Below, in pieces: positions 1 to 5,612 of a DNA stretch of 8,994 nt (positions are counted from its first letter, which is position 1; each line of letters opens with the position of its first letter). The notes beneath the pieces are model-generated. The model made no database searches and had not been told where the DNA came from. It worked only from the letters and a program-made list of their open reading frames with translations. Origin of the DNA: Phormidesmis priestleyi (GTDB lineage Bacteria; Cyanobacteriota; Cyanobacteriia; Phormidesmidales; Phormidesmidaceae); assembly GCA_003242115.1 (NCBI GenBank), contig QBMP01000191.1, positions 1-8,994 on the forward strand. Reading direction: 5' to 3'. Made by a program: the position numbers and the translations under genes.

Positions 1-791
1 GCCCAGCCGCCTAAAAACCAGATAGGGCGCGATCGCCCGATGCCGCCAAAATTTTGTCCAAAATTTTGTAGATACTGCTGTAGCCGATAATAGTGGGTCA
101 AATCACCCTGCTTGCGGTACAGTTGAGCCGCTCGCCGTAAGTCACTCGCGGCTGCCTTTAGCTCGTGAAGATCTTCGTGGGCTAGCCCACGGTGGTAGTA
201 ATAGCGGGCATCTTCTGCGTCATAGCGGATTGCATCTGTAAAAGCAGCGATCGCACTCTGCACATAGTCCATTCGGTAGCGGGCTAGCCCCTGATAACAG
301 TAAATCTGGGGTTCCAAAAAATTCAGAGCCAAAGCCTGCTGACAGTCACGAAGCACACCGGGATCGTCTTCGATTTGATAGCAAACCTCCGCCCGTCGCC
401 AATAGGCTTCTGCAAACTGTTGATCTAGCTCAATCGCTTGGGAAAAGTCTCCTAGCGCAGCTCGGTAGCGCTGAGAAAGCAGGTAGCTAACCCCACGCAG
501 ATAAAAGTCAACCGGGGTTTTGGGCTTGGCAGATTGCCGACTGCTTGCCGGTTGATCGAGTGGCCGCTGGCCGTCGCGGTTCTGGTCGTACTGCTGGCGT
601 CGTACCCGATCACTGAGCACATCGTAGGCTTCTGTCAGCGACTGAAACCTACCTACCGCGCCGGGTTGATTTGGGTGCAGATCAGGATGGTACTGCCTAG
701 CAAGCCGCCGAAAAGCCGCCCTGATCTCTGGGTGGCTAGCTTGTTTAGCAACGCGCAGGCGACGGTAGTAATCACCAGAAAGAAAAGGCAT
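1..791 (-). CDS. J-domain/TPR protein (DnaJ-like), 3' end cut by window edge
   Basis: The reverse strand from the ATG at 791 is open to base 1, giving at least 263 residues with no stop, so the C-terminus lies outside the window. Residues 7-70 form a J domain: the start YYRRLRVAKQAS, then QYHPDLHPN with the invariant HPD at 35-37, then the helix EAYDVLSDRVRRQQYD. J domains stimulate DnaK/Hsp70 ATPase, so a cytosolic co-chaperone role is expected. After a Gln/Pro/Ser-rich linker (about 71-93), residues 95-230 carry at least three to four TPR-like helical pairs (for example YLLSQRYRAALGDFSQAIEL and YRMDYVQSAIAAFTDAIRYD), which would bind client or partner proteins. The Gly/Phe and zinc-finger domains of classical DnaJ are absent from the visible part. 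A TGA lies two codons upstream, so 791 is the most upstream possible start. No Shine-Dalgarno sequence is visible, which is common in cyanobacteria. The substrate is unknown. Confidence 0.85.
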   Translation of the reverse strand, partial: MPFLSGDYYRRLRVAKQASHPEIRAAFRRLARQYHPDLHPNQPGAVGRFQSLTEAYDVLSDRVRRQQYDQNRDGQRPLDQPASSRQSAKPKTPVDFYLRGVSYLLSQRYRAALGDFSQAIELDQQFAEAYWRRAEVCYQIEDDPGVLRDCQQALALNFLEPQIYCYQGLARYRMDYVQSAIAAFTDAIRYDAEDARYYYHRGLAHEDLHELKAAASDLRRAAQLYRKQGDLTHYYRLQQYLQNFGQNFGGIGRSRPIWFLGGW

Positions 792-807
792 ATATCAAGA
801 CAGAATG

Positions 808-923
808 GCTTGCCAGCGGAGCATGAAATATGCGCGCGTTGGCTGTATCTTAACGTTTTTTCAACGGCTCAATAACCAGATATACACCCGCTTGTAGGCA
901 AATCCATACGTTTTTTGGATTCC
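808..923. repeat. Direct repeat segment A, copy 1 (spacer/hairpin segment)
   Basis: About 116 bp that matches 3600-3716 in the same orientation, with only scattered substitutions and one or two small indels. Long stretches are identical, such as the cores around 841-865 and 902-923. The segment contains a hairpin at 812-843 with a GAAAT loop, and the pair AATCCA/TGGATT at 901-921. It lies directly upstream of the J-domain gene, so in this copy it should contain that gene's leader and probably its promoter. I could not pick a convincing -35/-10 pair. In both copies it precedes radical SAM 3'-end sequence in the same order, so it is probably a duplicated spacer and not an independent mobile element. 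Confidence 0.8.
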
Positions 924-947
924 CAAATTTAACTGAACTTACAGCAG

Positions 948-1078
948 GTCGTAGCCTACTTGCTCAGAAATCTGCGATCGCACCCTCCCCCGACATTGCC
1001 AAAAATGCTCTCCAGCCGCACACAGACCAATATGGAGATTAAGCACTTAAGGTTTTTTGCGCAAAATCTCCACTATCT
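948..1078 (-). pseudogene. Broken 3' fragment of a radical SAM gene
   Basis: This 131-bp stretch matches 3831-3961, near the 3' end of the intact radical SAM gene, with 13 mismatches by my hand alignment (about 90% identity). On the minus strand it would read the C-terminal region from the VEILRKKP segment to EQVGYD. Codon CAA of the intact gene is TAA here (1047-1049), and the final 26 codons plus stop are missing. The rest of the gene is absent: homology stops about 6 bp from the methyltransferase stop codon. Seven of the 13 differences are synonymous (for example GGG/GGT, TGC/TGT, GCC/GCT, GAA/GAG), while changes Q to stop, M to V, F to L, Y to H and Y to C are not. It is therefore a remnant that once evolved as coding sequence and is now non-functional. 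Confidence 0.88.
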
Positions 1079-1084
1079 TAGAAG

Positions 1085-2233
1085 CTACGAATGAACCAAA
1101 AGGAACTGACCGTTGCCGTTAATTTCGCCATCACAGCTAGCAAAATTGCTGACAAACCAGATTAAATAGAATCGCCAGATACGCCGAAACTTAGCAAAGT
1201 CAATGCCGTAATCTAAATCTCCAAAATATGCCTGATTGTCGTCAAAGTTTTGCAGCCAGGCCGCAAACGTTGTGGAATAGTTAGTTCCATTCAAATACCA
1301 TCGCTTCACTGTTTTGAGATCTTTGTTGCGATTTGGCACAGCGTCAAAATTCCAATAGCGCCCATGCGGAAAAATATATTTATGGGTATAGGCACTAGAA
1401 ATGTTGTTAGGCGTGCGAACAGTAATAATGTGGACGAAAAATTTGCCTTCTGGCTTCAAAAAAGTGGCAATCTTGCTAAACGCCTTAGTCATATTCCCCA
1501 CATGACAAAAAACGCCCACCGTCAAAATCTTGTCAAACTTTTCCTCAAAGTGAGCCTCATTGAGATCTCCTTCAACTAACGTGAATCGACCTGAGCTAAG
1601 ATAGCTGGTTGGATCTTTCATTTTGCCGCGCATGTACTCGCACTGCTCATGGCTCAAGTTCAAACCCGTAAACCGAACATTGGGAAACTTCGAGAGAATG
1701 TAGTTAGGAACGCAGCCCCAACCACAGCCAAAATCTAAAATATTTTCACCATCTTGAATATCTAACTTCTCAATGATGTCGTCAATCATCTGCATTTGAG
1801 ATTGTTCGAGAGTCTCAGCACCCTTTTCCCACAGCCCCATGCTGTATTTAGGGTAAATTAAAGAGCGATCGCCCAGCATTCGATTGAGCATTCCCTGGGG
1901 TAAATCATACTGGATTTTCATCAAATCCTTAGCGCCTTCTGCCGCATCCTCAGTTTCTTGCAAAACCCATTCGTAAGGAGCCAATAGTGACGGAAAATGT
2001 TTGAAAAAAACAGGCATACAGGTGTCAAACAGCGATCGCAAAACCGGATCAGGTACTTCTAGCCCATTGATATAGGCTTCTGCAACTGCCATCTGCACGC
2101 TATTAACGACATTGACAACCCCGCAAGTCGCTTGGTAAGCCAAGGGGCTTTTATCATGAATATCTCCAATAACAGGAATGTAGTGCTGAAAATTTTCTTT
2201 TTTAATCTTGCTTTCGACAGATACAGACGTCAT
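1085..2233 (-). CDS. SAM-dependent methyltransferase, cyclopropane-fatty-acid-synthase / coclaurine N-methyltransferase-like
   Basis: A 382-residue class I methyltransferase. An N-terminal helical region (about 1-125) precedes the Rossmann core. Motif I is ILDFGCGWG (165-173), followed by FTGLNLSHEQ (188-197), the acidic loop EGDLNEAHF (221-229), LTVGVFCHVG (237-246), FFVHIIT (265-271) and the family-typical tail GTNYSTTFAAWLQNF (316-330) and FRRIWRFYLIWF (349-360). The order and spacing match the CFA synthase and coclaurine N-methyltransferase family, which transfers the AdoMet methyl group to acyl double bonds or amines. His268 and Tyr319 match bicarbonate-site residues of cyclopropane synthases, but the usual Glu of the F-E-H-V-G motif is Cys243. 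The start is supported by AGAGG seven bases upstream. It is divergent from a desaturase, so an unsaturated acyl substrate is a reasonable inference; an amine or other acceptor is equally possible from sequence alone. No signal peptide is seen. Confidence 0.85.
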   Translation of the reverse strand: MTSVSVESKIKKENFQHYIPVIGDIHDKSPLAYQATCGVVNVVNSVQMAVAEAYINGLEVPDPVLRSLFDTCMPVFFKHFPSLLAPYEWVLQETEDAAEGAKDLMKIQYDLPQGMLNRMLGDRSLIYPKYSMGLWEKGAETLEQSQMQMIDDIIEKLDIQDGENILDFGCGWGCVPNYILSKFPNVRFTGLNLSHEQCEYMRGKMKDPTSYLSSGRFTLVEGDLNEAHFEEKFDKILTVGVFCHVGNMTKAFSKIATFLKPEGKFFVHIITVRTPNNISSAYTHKYIFPHGRYWNFDAVPNRNKDLKTVKRWYLNGTNYSTTFAAWLQNFDDNQAYFGDLDYGIDFAKFRRIWRFYLIWFVSNFASCDGEINGNGQFLLVHS

Positions 2234-2380
2234 ATCCGAGCCTCTAGCGATTACATTAATTTGAAAATCCGGTAGAATAACCCAGCAAACAACAAAACTC
2301 TACCCAGAAAATTCTTATCGGTAGCAAAATCATAGTGCCACCTCAATTTCGTCAAGGAAAACTCTTAACACATCTTAAAA
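2234..2380. promoter_or_regulatory. Shared divergent promoter region, methyltransferase/desaturase
   Basis: These 147 bp separate two divergent start codons and must hold both promoters unless the genes are read from outside. The region is AT-rich. It contains a six-base inverted repeat, GGTAGA at 2271-2276 and TCTACC at 2299-2304 (22-bp spacing), and a further CGGTAG at 2319-2324. These could be regulator contacts shared by both genes, but the match is short and could be chance. I see no clear TTGACA/TATAAT pair and no GTA-N8-TAC NtcA site. Confidence 0.45.
2241..2245 (-). promoter_or_regulatory. Ribosome binding site of the methyltransferase gene
   Basis: On the minus strand AGAGG is followed by seven bases and then the ATG at 2233-2231. 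The motif and spacing are good and support this start over internal ones. Confidence 0.65.
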
Positions 2381-3529
2381 ATGGATACACAAAAATTGAT
2401 GAGTCATACGGATACCTATCCCCTTAGCACTCAGGCGGAATATGTAAAAAAGCTCAGGCCATTAATGCCCGCAGAAGCCTTTGCACCCGATCCTACTCAG
2501 GTTTGGAGCCTGCCGATTAACCTAGCGATTGTCATTACAGGTTGGGAAATTGCCGACTATCTAGATCAGTGGGATGTCCATCTGCTATGGCTATATCTAC
2601 CGCTAGCCATCGTGATGGGAAACAGCGTTATCGTTTTGCTTTTTAGCAGCCACAACTTGTTACACAGTAGTGCCGTCAGAAATCCAAAGCTCAGATGGAT
2701 TCTTAGCCTACTAGGGCTAACGCTGCTGTGGACACCCCCGACTTTTTGGAAGGCTGTACACAACCGTGAGCATCACAACAAAACTAATTCCTTTCAAGAT
2801 CCAGATCGAAACTATTTGTACGACCAGCCAAAAACCTGGGGCAAGTGGATTCAAAACCGCTTTGTTCCCTCTGAGGCGGTTAATCCTTTTTGGCTAGCTA
2901 TCGGCATGGCTCATGCTTGGGGCGTACATACCTTTCGCAATCTCAGCTCAGTTTTAGTCTACAACAATGGGCGAACTGACTATACCTCCGCTGCTTTTAC
3001 AGTCAGCGCAAAAGAGCGCAAAGCCATCGCCTTAGAACTTCTGTTCATCATCGCATTTCATCTGAGCGTATTTGTTTATTTAGATTTCAATCCAATTAAA
3101 CTGCTGCTAGGCTACTTTTTACCTATTTGGATTGGCTATAGCGGTATTTTGTTTTACGTCTACACCAACCATATGCTCTGTCGTATGACTCAAACCAACG
3201 ATCCGTTGGCCAACAGTCTTTCAATTCGGGTTCCTCGAATTTTCGATTTGTTGCATCACAATTTTTCGTATCACACAGAGCATCATATTTTTCCAGGCAT
3301 GAATTCAGATTACTATCCTATGCTGCAAAAGGTACTCAAAGAGAATTATCCTGAGCAGTTCAACCTACTAGAAGCCAAAACCGCTTGGCGCTTACTATTA
3401 CAGTCTCCTCGTCACTATAAAGATGACAAAACATTCACCGATTGGACGGACACAAACCAAATGGTCTGCCCGCTTTCTGCCGAAGAAAGTAGACGTGAGT
3501 TAATCTCTGATTTTATGTTGAGTCAATAG
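2381..3529 (+). CDS. Membrane fatty-acid-desaturase family protein
   Basis: A 382-residue integral-membrane di-iron oxidase. The three His boxes are present: HNLLH (91-95), HNREHH (127-132, HxxxHH) and HTEHH (298-302, HxxHH), the last inside HHNFSYHTEHHIFPG. An extra His sits in YTNH (264). Hydrophobic spans lie at about 45-58, 68-90, 104-119, 217-236 and 240-262, the usual layout placing the His boxes on the cytoplasmic face. Family members use O2 and a ferredoxin or cytochrome electron donor to insert double bonds or hydroxyl groups into acyl lipids, carotenoids or related chains. Length is normal. It lacks an obvious cytochrome b5 domain, so an external donor such as ferredoxin is likely. 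Met7 (2399) is an alternative start; neither start has a well-placed Shine-Dalgarno. It has no HIP1 site, unlike most long genes here. Regiospecificity and substrate cannot be read from the sequence. Confidence 0.88.
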   Translation: MDTQKLMSHTDTYPLSTQAEYVKKLRPLMPAEAFAPDPTQVWSLPINLAIVITGWEIADYLDQWDVHLLWLYLPLAIVMGNSVIVLLFSSHNLLHSSAVRNPKLRWILSLLGLTLLWTPPTFWKAVHNREHHNKTNSFQDPDRNYLYDQPKTWGKWIQNRFVPSEAVNPFWLAIGMAHAWGVHTFRNLSSVLVYNNGRTDYTSAAFTVSAKERKAIALELLFIIAFHLSVFVYLDFNPIKLLLGYFLPIWIGYSGILFYVYTNHMLCRMTQTNDPLANSLSIRVPRIFDLLHHNFSYHTEHHIFPGMNSDYYPMLQKVLKENYPEQFNLLEAKTAWRLLLQSPRHYKDDKTFTDWTDTNQMVCPLSAEESRRELISDFMLSQ

Positions 3530-3535
3530 CACTTT

Positions 3536-3552
3536 TACACGTTGATCGTGTA
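3536..3552 (+). terminator. Small hairpin just after the desaturase stop
   Basis: TACACG and CGTGTA pair around a five-base TTGAT loop, beginning seven bases after the stop codon. There is no T-tract behind it, so it may be a weak terminator or an mRNA 3'-end stabiliser. Confidence 0.35.
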
Positions 3553-3599
3553 CTGAGTTAGGGTGATCCGAGATCTAGCTCAAAAAGCTCTGCGGCGTG

Positions 3600-3716
3600 G
3601 CTCGCCAGCGGACGCATGAAATATGTGTCCGCTGGCTGTATCTTACCGTTTTTTCAACGGCTCAATGACCAGATATACGCCAGATTTTGAGAAAATCCAT
3701 ACGTTTTTTGGATTCC
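3600..3716. repeat. Direct repeat segment A, copy 2
   Basis: The same-orientation partner of 808-923. Here it lies between the convergent 3' ends of the desaturase and the radical SAM gene. It holds the hairpin described separately, a CCGTT/AACGG stem (3646-3660), a CTCAA/TTGAG pair (3661-3691) and an AATCCA/TGGATT pair (3694-3714). On the minus strand the last pair is followed by a short T-rich run and could help end radical SAM transcription. Confidence 0.8.
3604..3636. terminator. Strong 14-bp hairpin, possible bidirectional terminator
   Basis: GCCAGCGGAC (3604-3613) and GTCCGCTGGC (3627-3636) are perfectly complementary. The stem continues inward through GCAT/ATGT (one G-T pair) to a GAAAT loop, 14 pairs in all. 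It lies between two convergent gene ends, where a terminator is expected, but no clean T-tract follows on either side. The homologous structure at 812-843 keeps the same loop and most pairing despite base changes. Confidence 0.5.
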
Positions 3717-3752
3717 ACTCTTATCTCAATAACCTCAAATCTCTTTTTTATT

Positions 3753-5378
3753 TCAAGTGCGTACGCCAACCGCTTCTTCAACTGGTTCGCTAGCTAGCCC
3801 ACGGGCAGCATCTGGGTAAGATTCCAATAAGTCGTAGCCTACTTGCTCAGAAATCTGCGATCGCACCCTCCCCCGGTATTGCCAAAAATGTTCCCCGGCA
3901 GCGCACAGCCCAATATAGAGATTAAACATTTGAGGTTTTTTGCGCAAAATTTCCACTATCTGTTGCCAAAACTGACGGCGAATATCTGTGCGATCGCCGC
4001 TAGCAGGCAAAATGCCCTGTAGCCAGATCACCTGAGTCACTAGCCGCAAGCCTTTATTCAGCGGAAACTGCATTGTTTGCTGACGCTTGCCTGAGGGCTG
4101 TTGAATGCTCAAACACTGATCCAAACATCGGCGCAAATAGCGACTCGGCTCATACATCGCCCAAAATCCGGCTACATACTCTTTGGCAATCTCAGCAGTG
4201 GGTCGAGTCGGCTCAAAGTTCATCAGCGTATTTTGATCGCCTGCTGGTGTTTTTTCGTCTATTTTGAGGCGGTTTTCCTTTTGGAGGCGATCCCATAGGG
4301 CAGTGTGTGGCAGCGCCTGAAGTAATCCGAGCATGGGTTGAGGAATGTGGGTTTGCTCGACGAAGGCTTGAATGCGATCGCCTGCTCCCGCCCGCTCACC
4401 ATCAAAGCCCAAAATAAACCCTGCATAAATCAATAGTCCGGCCTGGTTGATTTTTTTACAGGCTTCCACCAGCGGCTGACGGGTATTTTGCACCTTTTTA
4501 GTGATTTGCAAGCTGTCTTGATCGGGCGTTTCGATGCCTAAAAAGACCGCATAAAAACCCGCTTCTCTCATCAGCATCAGCATCTCATCATCTTCTGCCA
4601 AATTCACCGACGCCTCGGTAATGAAGGTAAACGGAAAGCGATGTTCCACCATCCAAGGAATGAGTTCTTTGAGAAAGCGTTTAACATTGCGCTGGTTGCC
4701 AATAAAATTATCATCGACAATAAACAACGAACCGCGCCAGCCCAAGTCATAAAGGGTTTGTAGCTCAGCTAAGGTTTGTTCTGTTGATTTGGTGCGAGGC
4801 TTGCGGCCATACAGTGAAATAATGTCACAAAATTCGCAGTTAAACGGACAGCCTCGGGAAAACTGTACCGCCATCATCAGATACGCATCTTGCTTGAGTA
4901 AGTCAAACCGAGGGGTCGGGCTAATAGTCACGTCGGGTTTTTCAGCGGAGCGAAAGGTGCCGCTTGGGAGGTCTTGGGCGATCGCGTCCAAAAACATCGG
5001 TACCGTCAGCTCTCCTTCATCTAGCACCAAATAATCCGCCCCGTAGGCTAGCGCTTCTTCGGGAACAGAGGTGGGATAAGGGCCGCCGACGGCGACTTTT
5101 TTACCCAGCGATTTTGCCTTTTGAATTAAAGCCTGAAAATCTGGCCGCTGCACCAGCATCGCTGAAAGAATCACCAGATCGCACCAGGCCCAGTCAGCAT
5201 CTGTCTCTGTGCAGACGTTGCGGTCATAGAACCGGATCTCCCAGTCTTGTGGCAGCATTGCCGCTACGGTCAAAATGCCCAAGGGCGGAATGACTGCCTT
5301 GAGGCCAGCTATTTCCATAAATCGGTCATAAGACCAAAACGACTGAGGAAACTCAGGAGAGAGTAAAAGCGCCTTCAT
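3753..5378 (-). CDS. Cobalamin-binding-domain radical SAM protein (DUF4070/HpnP-like group)
   Basis: A 541-residue protein. Residues 1-135 form a B12-binding Rossmann-like domain (MKALLLSPEFP, IPPLGILTVAAMLP, VGGPYPTSVPEEAL, DEGE). The DxHxxG motif that supplies the cobalt-ligating His is replaced by YDRNV (51-55), as in many class B radical SAM methylases, so cobalamin would lack that lower ligand. The radical SAM core runs from about 165 to 370 with the 4Fe-4S ligands C177, C181 and C184 in CPFNCEFC, then GIETP (281-285) and a glycine-rich strand near 320-326. The C-terminal 170 residues resemble the DUF4070 tail of this group. Relatives include the hopanoid C-2 methylase HpnP; I cannot assign that substrate, and no hopanoid gene is in view. 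The family methylates unactivated carbons or performs other radical chemistry. The ATG at 5378 is preceded by GGAGG, which decides the start. The 3' end is duplicated at 948-1078. Confidence 0.85.
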   Translation of the reverse strand: MKALLLSPEFPQSFWSYDRFMEIAGLKAVIPPLGILTVAAMLPQDWEIRFYDRNVCTETDADWAWCDLVILSAMLVQRPDFQALIQKAKSLGKKVAVGGPYPTSVPEEALAYGADYLVLDEGELTVPMFLDAIAQDLPSGTFRSAEKPDVTISPTPRFDLLKQDAYLMMAVQFSRGCPFNCEFCDIISLYGRKPRTKSTEQTLAELQTLYDLGWRGSLFIVDDNFIGNQRNVKRFLKELIPWMVEHRFPFTFITEASVNLAEDDEMLMLMREAGFYAVFLGIETPDQDSLQITKKVQNTRQPLVEACKKINQAGLLIYAGFILGFDGERAGAGDRIQAFVEQTHIPQPMLGLLQALPHTALWDRLQKENRLKIDEKTPAGDQNTLMNFEPTRPTAEIAKEYVAGFWAMYEPSRYLRRCLDQCLSIQQPSGKRQQTMQFPLNKGLRLVTQVIWLQGILPASGDRTDIRRQFWQQIVEILRKKPQMFNLYIGLCAAGEHFWQYRGRVRSQISEQVGYDLLESYPDAARGLASEPVEEAVGVRT

Positions 5379-5386
5379 AGATACAG

Positions 5387-5391
5387 CCTCC
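5387..5391 (-). promoter_or_regulatory. Ribosome binding site that fixes the radical SAM start
   Basis: GGAGG on the minus strand lies eight bases before the ATG at 5378-5376. An in-frame TTG at 5393-5391 would give five extra residues, but it overlaps this motif and so cannot be the start served by it. The homologous family N-terminus (M-K-A-L-L-L-S-P-E-F) also begins at the ATG. Confidence 0.8.
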
Positions 5392-5393
5392 AA

Positions 5394-5612
5394 TATCGTG
5401 ATACGGTCTTCCCATCGGTGCCTTCTTACACCTGCCTTCTTAAAACGGTAGTCGCGATCGCAAAAAAGGACAACCGCCTTTGGAATTGTTCATAAAACGA
5501 TGCTATTGCGCCCTTTCAACGGTCAGGGAACTGATCGAGCCGTTACATAGAGCGTGGCGAGCGTTTCTAAAGCAAAAGAAAGTGACCTAATGGAGATTGC
5601 TGTGCAGGACTC
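5394..5612. other. Non-coding spacer before the radical SAM gene
   Basis: These 219 bp separate two minus-strand genes and should hold the radical SAM promoter and the end of the ATPase/TPR transcript. A nine-base direct repeat GCCTTCTTA occurs at 5420-5428 and 5434-5442 (14-bp period), 27 bp or more upstream of the radical SAM reading frame. An inverted pair AACGG/CCGTT lies at 5518-5522 and 5540-5544, without a T-tract. No small gene or RNA is recognised. Confidence 0.5.

Noticed and set aside
534..875. 113-residue plus-strand open frame
   Set aside because: It lies mostly antisense to the J-domain gene, whose HPD motif and TPR helices are clearly coding on the minus strand; its product has no recognisable features.
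808..923. Reading segment A as an independent insertion element or MITE
   Set aside because: There are no terminal inverted repeats or short target duplications at its edges, and in both copies it is followed by radical SAM 3'-end sequence in the same order, so duplication of one longer segment is simpler.
4964..5293. 109-residue plus-strand open frame over the radical SAM gene
   Set aside because: Antisense to a gene with clear family motifs; the Arg/Pro/Leu-rich translation is typical of a shadow frame.
3753..5378. Naming the radical SAM gene hpnP
   Set aside because: The domain order fits, but many related cyanobacterial proteins share it, and no hopanoid gene is in the window to support the specific function.
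5518..5544. Terminator of the ATPase-TPR operon
   Set aside because: The AACGG/CCGTT pair has a 17-base spacing and no T-tract on the minus strand, so it is too weak to call.
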